From Nocardioides perillae (lineage in GTDB: Bacteria; Actinomycetota; Actinomycetes; Propionibacteriales; Nocardioidaceae): DNA of 64,000 nt. The position numbers and the translations under genes were made by a program. Below the pieces are notes generated by a model, which was not told the DNA's origin, ran no database searches, and worked only from the letters and a program-made list of their open reading frames with translations. Where the stretch lies: assembly GCF_013409425.1 (NCBI RefSeq), contig NZ_JACCAC010000001.1:620001-684000 (forward strand), written 5' to 3'. Position 1 is the stretch's first letter; every line of letters begins with the position of its first letter. Of the stretch, positions 15,702-25,622 are shown in pieces.

Positions 15702-16721
15702 TCAGCGGCGGTCGATGCGGGTGACCCAGTACTCCGTGGTGGGGGTCGGCGGGGTGCTGAACCGCGCGTTGGGCAGGTAGAGCGAGCCGCCGAAGCGCGC
15801 GACGGTGGTCGGCACGTCGAAGTCGTCGTCGGTGAGCGTGCGCACGACCTCGCCCGAGGTGCCGTCGGCGCTGAGCTCCACCACCGCGACCTGCTCCTGG
15901 CGGTTGAGCACGGCGTACAGCGTCGTGCCCTCGAGCAGCAGGCCGTCGCCGTTGGTCAGCCGGGCGCCGCCGAGGTCGACCTGGGTCGCCTCGCCGGTGA
16001 CGGGGTCGACGCGGTAGAGCAGGCCGGTGCCGGAGTTCACCACGAGCAGCGCGGAGCCGTCGGGGGTCTCGGTGAGGCCGTTCGCGCCGAAGCCGGTGCC
16101 CTGCTGCCACTCACCGCCGAGCGGCACGCGCACGGGCTCGGCCGGCAGGGCGCCGCCCGGACCCAGCGGCAGGGCGTAGAGCACCGGCGACTGCGAGTCG
16201 GTGAGCCAGACGGTGTCCTCGGTGAGCACGACGTCGTTGACGAAGGTCGGGCTGCCGGCCGGCGCGAGGCGGTAGCTGGCGAGGAGCTCGCCGGTGCGGC
16301 CGTCGACCACCCGGGCGTCGCCCGCGGGCCCGCCCGCGACGAAGACCCGGCAGCGCTGGTCGACCTTGAGGCCGACCGACGGGGTGCCCGGCCCCTGGCT
16401 GATGGTGCGGCCCTCGCCGGTGCGCAGGTCGACGCGGTAGACGTCGCCGTCGGCGCGGGAGCCGAAGAACGCGGTCGCACCGCGCCCCACGGTGATGCCC
16501 TCGGGCTGGAAGCCGTCGGGCAGCTCGATGCGGTCCGGGAAGCGCTCGGCCGGTGCGGCGGAGGCGCCGGGCGCCGCGACTCCGGCGGCGCCGAGCAGCG
16601 CGCCCACGGCGGCGACGGAGGTGACGGAGACCGCGAGGCGCGCCCGCCGGGTGGTGCGGGCCGCGCGTGCCGTGGCGGGGGAGCTGGAGGGGGAGCTGGA
16701 GGGGGAGGTGACGGGGGACAT
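15702..16721 (-). CDS. Secreted SMP-30/NHL-like beta-propeller protein
   Basis: 339 residues. The N-terminus has Ser/Pro repeats encoded by 12-bp tandem units (16681-16716), then a basic region and hydrophobic stretch ending GASAAPAERF, a signal peptide. The mature part has propeller-like blades: GFQPEGITVGRGATAFFGSR, DVYRVDLRTGEG, PTFVNDVVLTEDTVWLTDS, LTNGDGLLLEGTTLYAVLN. This resembles the SMP-30/gluconolactonase or superoxide-dismutase-associated secreted propellers of actinobacteria. The catalytic metal ligands cannot be verified by eye. The ATG at 16721 is taken because the signal peptide begins soon after and CTGGAG lies upstream. Confidence 0.82.
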   Translation of the reverse strand: MSPVTSPSSSPSSSPATARAARTTRRARLAVSVTSVAAVGALLGAAGVAAPGASAAPAERFPDRIELPDGFQPEGITVGRGATAFFGSRADGDVYRVDLRTGEGRTISQGPGTPSVGLKVDQRCRVFVAGGPAGDARVVDGRTGELLASYRLAPAGSPTFVNDVVLTEDTVWLTDSQSPVLYALPLGPGGALPAEPVRVPLGGEWQQGTGFGANGLTETPDGSALLVVNSGTGLLYRVDPVTGEATQVDLGGARLTNGDGLLLEGTTLYAVLNRQEQVAVVELSADGTSGEVVRTLTDDDFDVPTTVARFGGSLYLPNARFSTPPTPTTEYWVTRIDRR

Positions 16722-16833
16722 CGGACTCCAGGTGTCGGGGAGGGTGTCCGCGCCGGGGTGAGGCCCCGGCGCCGAGACTGGGACCGTTCCAGATTGCCCA
16801 ACCGGACCAACCCGCAGGGGTGAGGTGGTGACA

Positions 16834-17652
16834 ATGGGTGGCGTGAGCGAGCAGCCGGCGGCCAGCGCGCCCGCGGCCGTGCGACCGCAGGTGGTGGCGC
16901 ACCGCGGTGCGAGCCACGCCGTCGCCGAGCACACGCTGGGCGCCTACCTCGCCGCGATCGACGAGGGCGCCGAGGCGCTCGAGTGCGACGTGCGCCTGAC
17001 CGCCGACGGCCACCTGGTGTGCGTGCACGACCGCACGATGCGCCGGGTCGCCGGCTCGCCGGCCGCGGTCTCGACGATGGAGCTCGCCGAGCTGGCCGAC
17101 CTCGACGTCGCCTCCTGGAAGCACCCGTGGGCCGACCTCGACGACGAGGCACCCGAGCGGGTGGCCGAGCACGGCAAGGTGCTGACGCTGCGGATGCTGC
17201 TGGAGACCGTCGCCGACCTCGACCGGCGGGTCGAGGTCGCGATCGAGACCAAGCACCCCACGCGCTACGGCGGGTTGGTCGAGAAGCGGCTCGTCGAGCT
17301 GCTGCGCGACTTCGGGTGGGACCGCGCCGACAGCCCGGCGCGGGTGATGAGCTTCAGCTACACCGCGCTGCAGCGCACCCAGCGCCTCGCGCCCGAGCTG
17401 CGCGTGGTGCAGCTGGTCGACAAGGCCCACCACTGGCCGATGCTGCGCCGGGTGGTGGGGCGGGACTGGGTGGTCGGGCCGGGCATCGCGGAGCTGCGCG
17501 AGCACCCCGGCCTGCGGCGCCACCTGCGCGGTCGCGAGGTCCACGTGTGGACCGTCAACACCCAGGCCGACCTGCGGTTGTGCCAGGAGATGGGGGTGCG
17601 GGCCGTCATCACCGACCGCCCGGCCTACGTCCGCTCCCTGCTCGACGGCTAG
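16834..17652 (+). CDS. Glycerophosphodiester phosphodiesterase (cytoplasmic)
   Basis: 272 residues, no signal peptide. VVAHRGASHAVAEHTLGAY, ALECDVRLTADGHLVCVHDRTM and VEVAIETKHPTRYGG carry the catalytic His pair and metal-binding acidic residues. VNTQADLRLCQEMGVRAVITDRP closes the barrel. The ATG 16834 is preferred over GTG 16825/16828 because GAGGTGG lies 5-11 nt before it. Its stop codon TAG is part of the TAGCCT promoter of the next gene. Confidence 0.9.
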   Translation: MGGVSEQPAASAPAAVRPQVVAHRGASHAVAEHTLGAYLAAIDEGAEALECDVRLTADGHLVCVHDRTMRRVAGSPAAVSTMELAELADLDVASWKHPWADLDDEAPERVAEHGKVLTLRMLLETVADLDRRVEVAIETKHPTRYGGLVEKRLVELLRDFGWDRADSPARVMSFSYTALQRTQRLAPELRVVQLVDKAHHWPMLRRVVGRDWVVGPGIAELREHPGLRRHLRGREVHVWTVNTQADLRLCQEMGVRAVITDRPAYVRSLLDG

Positions 17653-17662
17653 CCTGCGCCGC

Positions 17663-18643
17663 ATGGGCAAGCGTCAACGCGACCGCGCACGCGCGGCGAC
17701 CGGCACCTCTGCGAGCACCACCGGCGGCGCGGGAGGCGCCTCCGGCACCGAGGGCGCGGTCGGCCCGCGGCAGCCGTGCCCCTGCGGCTCCGGCAAGCGC
17801 TACAAGGCCTGCCACGGCGCGCCCGGCGGCGGCACGGCCTACGTCGCCCGGCCCTTCGCCGGCCTCGACTCCGAGTGCGACCTCGTCGCCCTGCGCGAGC
17901 TCGTGCCCGCGGCGACCGCCCCGCTCCCGCTGGTCGGCGAGCACGCCGACCGCTCCGTGCGCCTCGCCACCCTGCTCCCGGGCGCCGCGCCGGCGATGGT
18001 GCGCCCCGACGGCACGGTGTGGCTCGGGCTGCAGGTCCAGCACGCCTACGGCGACCCGTCCCGCGAGCTCGCCGCGGTCCTGCTCGCCGCGCTCGCGGCC
18101 GAGCCGGGCGAGACCGTGGGCCTGGCCACCGACCCGGGGCCGGGGCCGCGCCTGCAGGACCTCGTCGCGCCGGGCCCGCTCGACGTGACCGTGCACGAGG
18201 GCTTCGGCTACTGGCTCGACGACGTCGAGGACGCCGGCCCGGAGGCGGCCGCCGCGCTCGAGCAGGCCGACGCCTCGGTCCACCCGACCGCCAAGCTGGC
18301 CTCCGTGCCGTCGGGCTGGTGGACCCACGTCGGCACCAAGGAGCACCTGCGCTGGGTGATGCCGCATCCCGAGGACGAGCTGCTCGACGCCCTCGCCCGG
18401 CTCCACGCCGCGGGGCGCGACACGCTGGTCGAGGGGAGCCGCTTCGTCGGCATGTTCCGCGCCCACGGGTTGCTGACCCCGGTGTGGGACCTGCCGGTCG
18501 GCACGGGCGCCGAGGCCGTCGAGGACCCCGCCTCCGACTTCGGCGAGGCGCTCGCCGAGGCGCTCGCCGCGACTGAGCCGCTCACGGCGGCGGAGCGCTC
18601 CGCGCGCGCCGGCCTGCAGAACCGCCAGGTGACGATCCGCTAG
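17663..18643 (+). CDS. DUF5926 family protein with SEC-C motif
   Basis: 326 residues. The basic N-terminus (MGKRQRDRARA) precedes a SEC-C zinc motif, QPCPCGSGKRYKACHG (about 38-52), like that at the end of SecA. The remaining 270 residues match the conserved actinobacterial DUF5926 pattern. Function is unknown; the SEC-C motif may bind zinc, SecB-like proteins or ribosomes. TAGCCT lies 7 nt before the ATG and includes the upstream stop codon. The last 16 nt of the region around the stop (GCTAGACCGGCTCCGC) are repeated directly afterwards. Confidence 0.88.
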   Translation: MGKRQRDRARAATGTSASTTGGAGGASGTEGAVGPRQPCPCGSGKRYKACHGAPGGGTAYVARPFAGLDSECDLVALRELVPAATAPLPLVGEHADRSVRLATLLPGAAPAMVRPDGTVWLGLQVQHAYGDPSRELAAVLLAALAAEPGETVGLATDPGPGPRLQDLVAPGPLDVTVHEGFGYWLDDVEDAGPEAAAALEQADASVHPTAKLASVPSGWWTHVGTKEHLRWVMPHPEDELLDALARLHAAGRDTLVEGSRFVGMFRAHGLLTPVWDLPVGTGAEAVEDPASDFGEALAEALAATEPLTAAERSARAGLQNRQVTIR

Positions 18644-18747
18644 ACCGGCTCCGCCCGCTAGACCGGCTCCGCGCCGTACGCCGCTCCCGGCGGCCGCCTC
18701 CTGCGTCACCGTTGTGGCGGGGGCCGGGGGTGGCTACTGTGTGCCGC

Positions 18748-18789
18748 GGCCCGGTCGTCGTCGTTTCCCCCGTCGACGACGGCCGGGCC
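18748..18789 (+). other. Long hairpin between DUF5926 and the secreted protein gene
   Basis: GGCCCGGTCGTCGTCG pairs with CGACGACGGCCGGGCC over 16 positions (one G-T) around a 10-nt loop rich in T and C. It lies 105 nt after the DUF5926 stop and 82 nt before the next start. It could terminate the former or structure a leader of the latter, whose own -10 box lies further on at 18860. Confidence 0.5.
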
Positions 18790-18871
18790 CTTCACCGCCG
18801 CCGCGCCCGTCCCCGGCGCCCGGTTCCGGCGATCTGCTGCGGGCGCGGTCGGGGGCTCCTACGGTGGCCGG

Positions 18872-19831
18872 GTGAAGCGCCAGGTCGTCACCGCCCTCGT
18901 CTCCTGCGCCGCGACCGTCACCCTGGTCGTCGGCGTCACCACCGGGGTCACGCTCGCCCAGTCCGCGGCGCCGTCCTCGAGCGCGTCGGAGCGCGCCGAG
19001 GTCGCCGACTGCGAGGCCGAGGAGGCGCGCGTCGAGCAGCTCCGCGGCTTCACCGCCACGCGCCAGCGCCAGCTGCGCGCCGCCGAGCGCCAGGTGCAGC
19101 AGCGTCGCCAGGCGGTGCAGCGCGCGAAGGGCCCGAAGGCCGAGCGCAAGGCACGCCAGGCGCTCGCCCAGGCGCGCGAGCGCCGCGAGGTCGCGCAGCG
19201 CAACCGGGCGGTGTCGCAGGCCAACCTGGCGCGGGGCGTCGAGGCGCTGCGCGCGTGCCGGGAGCAGGCCGCCGAGCCGACCGGGACGGCCACCGCGACC
19301 GCCGAGCCGACCGCGAGCGCGACTCCGGCGCCGAGCGGGACCGCCACCGCCACGGCCTCCCCCACCGCCACGGCCTCCCCCACCGCCAGTGCTTCCCCGA
19401 CCGGCACGCCCACCGCCACCTCCACGGTCACGCCCACGCCGACCCCGAGCGGCACGGCCGCGCCGACCGGCCCGCTGCAGCCGCTGTGCGACGCCGGGCT
19501 GCTCCAGGAGGTCTGCGACGCGGCCTCGAGGCTGCCGGCGCCGGAGCCCGGCGCGCCGAGCCCGCTGCAGGCGCTCTGCGACGCGGCGCCGGAGCTGCAA
19601 CCGCTGTGCGACGCCACGGCCGGGCTGCCGGACGTGCCCGACGCCGAGGGCGCCAGCCCGCTGCAGCCGCTCTGCGACGCAGGCCTGCCGCAGGAGCTCT
19701 GCGACTACGCGGTCGGGGTGCTGCCCGGCCCCGGCGGGCTGCCGCCGCTGCCGGACCTCGGCGACCTCGGGCTGCCCGGCTTCGACGAGCTCGTCGAGCT
19801 GCTCGGCGCCGCCTCGCCCGCCCGCGGCTGA
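18872..19831 (+). CDS. Secreted coiled-coil protein with Cys repeats
   Basis: 319 residues, family not recognised. A signal-like helix occupies residues 8-30. Residues about 38-130 form a charged coiled coil (RQRQLRAAERQVQQRRQAVQ). Residues 135-200 are a Thr/Ala/Pro linker with an 18-bp tandem repeat (TASPTA). The C-terminus repeats LQPLCDAGLLQEVCDA, LQALCDAAPELQPLCDA and LQPLCDAGLPQELCDY, so Cys are paired at regular intervals. TACGGT lies 6 nt before GTG 18872 (leaderless). The layout suggests an envelope-anchored or secreted structural protein; no enzyme motif is visible. Confidence 0.75.
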   Translation: MKRQVVTALVSCAATVTLVVGVTTGVTLAQSAAPSSSASERAEVADCEAEEARVEQLRGFTATRQRQLRAAERQVQQRRQAVQRAKGPKAERKARQALAQARERREVAQRNRAVSQANLARGVEALRACREQAAEPTGTATATAEPTASATPAPSGTATATASPTATASPTASASPTGTPTATSTVTPTPTPSGTAAPTGPLQPLCDAGLLQEVCDAASRLPAPEPGAPSPLQALCDAAPELQPLCDATAGLPDVPDAEGASPLQPLCDAGLPQELCDYAVGVLPGPGGLPPLPDLGDLGLPGFDELVELLGAASPARG

Positions 19832-19873
19832 CGCCGGCCGGCACCCGGCTGCGCCGGTCGGAGCCGGGACCCG

Positions 19874-20863
19874 TCAGCCGCGCGGCTCGCGGAGCACCCA
19901 GGACTCCAGGCGCGCGTACCCCTTGACCGAGGTGCGCGAGAGCCGCTTGAGCCGCCACGGCCCGGGCGGCTCGCCGTCGGGACCGGGCGGGGCGTGGTCG
20001 GGGCAGAGCACGTCGTGAGCGCCCCGGTCGACGATGACGCTGCCGGGTCGCGCGTGGGAGGTGAGGCGGGCCGCGACGTTGACGGTCGGGCCGTAGACGT
20101 CGCCGAGGCGGGCGACGACCTCGCCGTAGGCGACGCCGGCGCGCACCGCCGGGAAGGGGTCGTCCTCGTCGGCGCCGATGCGGGTGAGCTCCCACGCGGC
20201 GGCGGCCGCGTCGGCGGCCGAGTCGGCGACGTAGAGGACCTCGTCGCCGATGGTCTTGATGATCCGGCCGCCGTGCTCGAGCACGACGCCGCTGGCGCGG
20301 TCCTCGAAGGCCTCCAGCCAGGCGACCAGCTCGGCCTCGTCGAGCTCCTTGCTGCGCGTGGTGTAGCCGACGATGTCGACGAAGCCCACGGCCGTGGGCA
20401 GCGCGACGTCGGTGGCGCCCGCGCGGCCGTCGCTCAGCACGCGGCCGGCCGCGGCCGCGAGGTGGCGGCGCCAGGTGTAGGCCTGCAGCGCCTCGAGGCG
20501 CGGGAGCACGTCGGAGGCGACGGCGGTGAGGCGCTCGACCGGGTCGGCGCCGCTGTCGGCCGCCTCCACCACGACCTGGGTGAGGAGGTCGACCTGCCAC
20601 TCGGCGAGCCGGGCGAAGCTGCGGCCCCAGGTGCGCACGAGCGCGGCCTGCGACTCGGGGCCGATGACGCCGGCCTCGTAGAGCGCGCTGGAGGTGCGCA
20701 GCGCCTCGACGTCGCCGTCGGTGAAGGCGACCTCGTCGTCGGCCAGCTGCGGGAAGCCGAGGAGGCGCCACAGCTCCGCGGCCACCGTCAGCGGGACCCC
20801 GCTCCGCTCGGAGACCTCGAGCCGGGTCAGGTGCGGCACCTGGCCGAGCAGCTGCTGCTCCAC
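19874..20863 (-). CDS. Class III adenylate cyclase with pH-sensing-type regulatory domain
   Basis: 329 residues from GTG 20863. The first 130 residues (HLTRLEVSERSGVPLTVAAELW onward) match the autoinhibitory domain of Mtb Rv1264-type cyclases. The catalytic domain has GFVDIVGYT (metal Asp near 163), KTIGDEVLY (second Asp near 207, substrate Lys) and NVAARLTSHARPGSV. It makes cAMP. The frame stays open and codon-biased upstream to a CTG at 20977 that overlaps the stop of the sensor gene (CTGA), giving a Pro/Ala-rich 38-residue extension; the true start is uncertain. It is co-transcribed after a cyclic-nucleotide-binding protein. Confidence 0.87.
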   Translation of the reverse strand: MEQQLLGQVPHLTRLEVSERSGVPLTVAAELWRLLGFPQLADDEVAFTDGDVEALRTSSALYEAGVIGPESQAALVRTWGRSFARLAEWQVDLLTQVVVEAADSGADPVERLTAVASDVLPRLEALQAYTWRRHLAAAAGRVLSDGRAGATDVALPTAVGFVDIVGYTTRSKELDEAELVAWLEAFEDRASGVVLEHGGRIIKTIGDEVLYVADSAADAAAAAWELTRIGADEDDPFPAVRAGVAYGEVVARLGDVYGPTVNVAARLTSHARPGSVIVDRGAHDVLCPDHAPPGPDGEPPGPWRLKRLSRTSVKGYARLESWVLREPRG

Positions 20864-20973
20864 CAGGGGCAGCAGGTCCTCGGCCGGCGGCGTCTCGGCG
20901 GGCGGCGCCTCCGCTGGCGGGGCTCCGGCAGGTGGTGCCTCGGCCGGGGCGTCCGGCGGGCCGGTCTCCTCGC

Positions 20974-21384
20974 TCAGGCGGAGCCCTCGTCCGACTGCTC
21001 GGCCTGCCCGGCCTGCGCGGCGGCGGCGGCCCGGGTGGCAGCGGTGTCCTCGAGCGCCTTCTTGAAGGCGGGGACCTCGGCGACGAGCTGCTCGAGCTTG
21101 TCGGAGGTGAAGTGCAGCAGCTCGAGCGGGGTCGCCGCGACGATCGAGGCGGTGCGCAGCGAGTGGTTGAGGATGGCGGCCTCGCCGATGATCTCGCCCT
21201 CGCCGAGGCGGGCGATCTCGCGGCCCTGGTGGCGCACGGAGACCTCGCCGGAGAGCACGATGTAGGCCTTGTCGGCGGGGGTCGACTCCCAGATCGGCGA
21301 CCAGCCCTCGGGGATGCGGACCTTGGTGCCGGCCGCCTTGACCTTCGCGGTCTCCTCGGCGGTGAAGCCCTCGAACACGGACAC
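20974..21384 (-). CDS. Cyclic nucleotide-binding domain protein
   Basis: 136 residues. The cNMP domain is recognisable: TKVRIPEGWSPIWESTPADKAYIVLSGEVSV, then REIARLGEGEIIGEAAILNHSLRTASIVAATPLELLHF, in the position of the phosphate-binding cassette. The usual Arg of the RTA motif is present in LRTASIV. There is no DNA-binding domain, so it must act through protein contacts or on the cyclase itself. GTG 21384 has GAGAGAGGTGG upstream. The C-terminus is Ala/Gln-rich. It directly precedes the adenylate cyclase gene. Confidence 0.88.
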   Translation of the reverse strand: MSVFEGFTAEETAKVKAAGTKVRIPEGWSPIWESTPADKAYIVLSGEVSVRHQGREIARLGEGEIIGEAAILNHSLRTASIVAATPLELLHFTSDKLEQLVAEVPAFKKALEDTAATRAAAAAQAGQAEQSDEGSA

Positions 21385-21550
21385 GGTGCCACCTCTCTCG
21401 TGGTCGGCCGCCGCGGGCCACCCGCGCCGGCTCGTCTCCCCGGGGCCGATCCTCCCGGTCGGCGCGGGTGCGTGTCCAGCGACCGGTGCACACGCGTGCA
21501 GTGAGTCGGGCCACGCACCCCGGCCGGGCGGCGTACGGCGGGTCGCGCGG

Positions 21551-22774
21551 TCAGTCGGTGGGGAGCGGGTCGCGCGCGATCGGGCAGCTCATGCAGCGCG
21601 GCCCGCCGCGGCCGGAGCCGAGCTCGGAGCCGGCGATGCGCACGACCTCGATGCCGGCGTCCTCGAGGCGGTCGTTGGTCTCGTCGTTGCGCTCGTAGGC
21701 GACGGCGACGCGCGGGGCGAGGGCGAGGGTGTTGTTGCCGTCGTCCCACTGCTCGCGCTCGGCGGTGACGGGGTCCAGGCCGGTGTCGATCTGGTGCAGC
21801 GTGTCGATGCCCATGGCCTTGGCGGCCGCGACGAGGAACGGCTCCGCCGGGGCCACGTCGAGGCGCAGGGTGTGCTCGTCGTCGCCCTGCTCGGCGGCGG
21901 TGATCGCGTGCGCGGTGAGGGAGTCGACGATGTTGGGGTACATCACGATCTTGTCGACGTCGACCATCGTGCACACGGTGTCGAGGTGCATCGTCGCGCG
22001 CTCCTGCGCGATCGGCACGGCCAGAACGGTGCGCGCCAGGCCGGCGTGAAAGACCTGGCGGGCGAAGCGCTCGACGCCCGCCGGCGTGGTGCGCTCGCCG
22101 ACGCCGACCGCGATGACGCCGGGGGCGAGCAGCAGCACGTCGCCGCCCTCGACGTGCTCGTGCTGCCAGCCGTGGAGGCGGCGGGTGCCGACGAAGCGCG
22201 GGTGCTCGGTGTAGATCAGCTCGGTCAGCTGGGTCTCGCGGGCGCGCGCGGGCATCGCGAGGCTGGTGACGGCGACGCGGTCGCGCACCCACACGCTGGA
22301 GTCGCGGGTGAAGAGCAGGTTGGGCAGCGGGTCGACGAGGAAGTCGTCGTGGGCGAGCAGGCTGGTGACGAGGCCGTGGCCGCCGCGCACCTCGTCGTTG
22401 CGGATGCCCGCGGTGAGGTAGCCGCACAGCTCCTCCGGGCTGGCCTCGGCGAGGGCGGTGCCGAGGTAGGTGCGCAGCGTGTCGCCGAGGTGCAGGCCGT
22501 TGAGCGCGGTGGTGATCGCGTGGCGGCGGGCCGACTCGCTGGCGAGGGTCTCGGTGAGCAGCTCGGTGAGGTAGAGCACCTCCACGTCCCGGGCCCGCAG
22601 CGCCTCTGCGAAGGCGTCGTGCTCCTCCTGCGCCCGGCTGACCCACGGGATGCCGTCGAATAGCAGCTTGTCGTTGTTGCGCGGCGTCAGGCGCTTCAGC
22701 TCCGGCCCGGGGCGGTGGAGCATCACGGTGCGGAGCCGGCCGACCTCGCTGTCGGCGCCGTGGGTGGCGGTCAT
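21551..22774 (-). CDS. arcA: Arginine deiminase
   Basis: 407 residues, normal for ArcA. It converts arginine to citrulline and ammonia. Motifs seen are [32 protein letters not shown] (catalytic His) and the nucleophile Cys in [10 protein letters not shown] near the C-terminus. TAGGGT lies 8 nt before the ATG. No arcB, arcC or arcD is nearby, so the complete ATP-yielding pathway is not encoded here. It may serve acid tolerance or nitrogen supply. Confidence 0.95.
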   Translation of the reverse strand: MTATHGADSEVGRLRTVMLHRPGPELKRLTPRNNDKLLFDGIPWVSRAQEEHDAFAEALRARDVEVLYLTELLTETLASESARRHAITTALNGLHLGDTLRTYLGTALAEASPEELCGYLTAGIRNDEVRGGHGLVTSLLAHDDFLVDPLPNLLFTRDSSVWVRDRVAVTSLAMPARARETQLTELIYTEHPRFVGTRRLHGWQHEHVEGGDVLLLAPGVIAVGVGERTTPAGVERFARQVFHAGLARTVLAVPIAQERATMHLDTVCTMVDVDKIVMYPNIVDSLTAHAITAAEQGDDEHTLRLDVAPAEPFLVAAAKAMGIDTLHQIDTGLDPVTAEREQWDDGNNTLALAPRVAVAYERNDETNDRLEDAGIEVVRIAGSELGSGRGGPRCMSCPIARDPLPTD

Positions 22775-22809
22775 GGGCGTGGACCCTACTCCGCCGGGGG
22801 ACGCGCGGC

Positions 22810-23433
22810 TCAGCCCAGGAGCTCGTACGCCGTGACCGCGGCGAGCACCAGGCACACCGCCGCACCGACGTAGTGCAGCACCGCGATCGGCACCCACCGC
22901 AGCAGCGTGCGGCCGACGACGACCGCGAGGCCCGACACGGCCAGCAGCGCGCCCCACGCGCCGGCGAAGACGGCGGCCGGCTCCTCGGTGCGGGCGACCA
23001 GGCTCAGCGTCAGCAGCTGCGACAGGTCGCCCCACTCGGCCGCGAAGAGCACGAGGAAGCTGGCCCCGATCGCCCGCACGCCGGTCGCGTCGCCGGCGCG
23101 CGCGGCGTACTCGGCACCCTCGTCACCGGGGTCGTCGGCGTCGTCGTCGGTCCCGGTGCGGCCGTGGGCGCGGGCCTCGCGCAGCAGCAGGACGGCACCG
23201 AGCAGGAACAGCGCGAGCGCGACACCGCGCACGAGGGCGTCGGGCAGCAGGCCGGCCACCCCGCCGAGCGCCACCGCGATGCCGGTCTGCACCGCGAAGG
23301 CGAGGCCGACGCCGAGCCACACGTAGAGCGGGCGGAACTTCGTCGACAGCACGAGCGTGGCGATGAAGGTCTTGTCGGGCAGCTCGACCACGAAGATCGT
23401 GGCGAAGGCCAGGGCGACGACGGCGAGGTCCAC
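22810..23433 (-). CDS. TMEM165/GDT1 family cation transporter
   Basis: 207 residues with six hydrophobic helices in two halves. Each half carries the family motif: [12 protein letters not shown] near the N-terminus and [13 protein letters not shown] in the second half. A charged loop ([15 protein letters not shown]) separates them. The family exports Mn2+ or Ca2+ (MneA/GDT1), so a manganese homeostasis role is likely. The GTG start at 23433 gives the full first helix. Two 46-bp repeats lie directly upstream. Confidence 0.9.
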   Translation of the reverse strand: MDLAVVALAFATIFVVELPDKTFIATLVLSTKFRPLYVWLGVGLAFAVQTGIAVALGGVAGLLPDALVRGVALALFLLGAVLLLREARAHGRTGTDDDADDPGDEGAEYAARAGDATGVRAIGASFLVLFAAEWGDLSQLLTLSLVARTEEPAAVFAGAWGALLAVSGLAVVVGRTLLRWVPIAVLHYVGAAVCLVLAAVTAYELLG

Positions 23434-23462
23434 GGCGTCATCCTCCCGTGGTCGCCGTCGGG

Positions 23463-23508
23463 TGCGTCACGCGGTGTGGGCGCAGCTGCGTCGCGAGCGC
23501 ATGACGCA
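23463..23508. repeat. 46-bp palindromic repeat, copy C
   Basis: It starts TGCGTCACGCGGTGTG and ends CGAGCGCATGACGCA. It is intergenic between the GDT1 gene and larC. With copy D it forms an 86-bp direct repeat that includes the flank CCCGTGGTCGCCGTCGG. Confidence 0.88.
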
Positions 23509-23548
23509 GCGGGGCGGGGGCGGGCGTACACCCGTGGTCGCCGTCGGC

Positions 23549-23594
23549 TGCGTCATGCGGTGTGGGCGCAGCTGCGTCGCGAGCGCATGACGCA
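23549..23594. repeat. 46-bp palindromic repeat, copy D
   Basis: It starts TGCGTCATGCGGTGTG and ends CGAGCGCATGACGCA; the outer 11 nt pair perfectly. It differs from copy C at one position, so the two arose by recent tandem duplication. It lies 25 nt downstream of the larC stop and may serve as a terminator. Confidence 0.88.
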
Positions 23595-23618
23595 ACGGGG
23601 CGGGGCGGGCGCCGGGGC

Positions 23619-24811
23619 TCAGGGCAGCAGGTCGCGTGCGGCGGCGACGGCGCGGGCCAGCACGACCTTGACGGGCAGGCCGAGGGCCTCGGCGGCGCGG
23701 GCGACGTGGTCGTACTCGGGCTGGGCGTTGACCAGCACGCCGTCGTGGCGCGCGAGCTTGACGGCGACCGGGTGCCCGTCGACGTCGACGGTGGCGAACT
23801 CCCGCTCGAGCGCGTGCTTGCCCAGCGGCACCTCGCGCAGCCCGATCGCGGAGGTCTCGCGGAAGACGGTGGCGCGCACGGCCGGAGCCGCGGCGGCGGA
23901 GACGAGCACGCTGAGGGTGTGAGCGGGGCGGCCCTTCTTCATCAGGATCGGGGTCAGCCAGGCGTCGGAGGCGCCGGCGGCGAGCAGGGCGGCGATGACC
24001 GACGGCCAGACGCGGGGGTCCAGGTCGTCGACGTTGGTCTCGACGAGCAGCGGCGGTGCGGCCGCGCCACCGGGTGCCGCCGCCACGGCCGGCCCGACGA
24101 GCAGGCGCAGCACGTTGGCGTGGCCCTCGGGGTCGCGCCCGCCGGCACCGACGCCGACCTCGGCGACGGTCATGGCCGGCTGGGCGCCCCACGCGGTCGC
24201 GAGCGCGGTGAGGAGGGCGGCGCCCGTCGGGGTGCACAGCTCGGTGGCGGGGGCCGACGCCGGGCCGCCCCAGGAGGGCACGCCGCGCAGCAGCTCGACG
24301 ACGGCGGGCGGGGGGGCCGCGAGCTCGCCGTGGGCGGCGCGCACGGTGCCGGACCCGACCGCCACCGGCGAGACGACGACCTCGCCGTGGCCGTGCGCGG
24401 CGAGGTGGGCGAAGCCGGCGGCGACCCCGACGACATCGGCGACGGCGTCGAGCGCGCCGACCTCGTGGAAGTGCACCTCGTCGACCCCGCAGCCGTGCAC
24501 CGCCGCCTCGGCGACGGCCAACCGCTCGAAGGCGGCCACGGCACGCTCCGCCACCGGGGTCTCGAGCGGGGCGGCGGTGAGGAGGGCGCGCACGTCGCGC
24601 CACGTGCGGTGGGTGGTCGAGTCGGCGACCTCGACGTGGCAGCGGGTCGCGGCGAAGCCGCCGCGGCGCACCCGCTCGACCCGCAGGGTGACGGGCTCGG
24701 GCGCGACGGCGTCGACGGCCGCCTGCAGCACGTCGACCGGGACCCCGGCCCCCACCAGCGCGCCGAGCAGCATGTCGCCGCTGGCGCCGGAGGAGGCGTC
24801 GACCCAGACGG

Positions 24812-24815
<4 letters not shown>
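23619..24815 (-). CDS. larC: Nickel insertion protein LarC (pincer cofactor synthesis)
   Basis: 398 residues. VWVDASSGASGDMLLGALVGAG at the N-terminus, VHFHEVGALDAVADVVG and ETNVDDLDPRVWPSVI are LarC hallmarks. LarC is a CTP-dependent cyclometallase that inserts Ni into the pyridinium pincer cofactor of lactate racemase and related enzymes. GTG 24815 overlaps the larB stop (GTGA). Some bacteria split larC by a programmed frameshift; here the reading frame is single and complete. larE and a LarA-type apoenzyme are not in the window. Confidence 0.93.
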
Positions 24816-25552
<737 letters not shown>

Positions 25553-25622
25553 GCGGCGACGCTACTTTACCCGACGGCGAGGCACGCCGTCACCGGGTGC
25601 GGCGGCTCCTAGGCTGCCCGGC

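Noticed and set aside
19349..19402. Short regular repeats as a possible CRISPR array
   Set aside because: These are direct 18-bp tandem repeats in a coding sequence (Thr/Ala/Ser/Pro), without spacers; the 12-bp and 10-bp arrays elsewhere are likewise simple tandem repeats. No cas gene is present.
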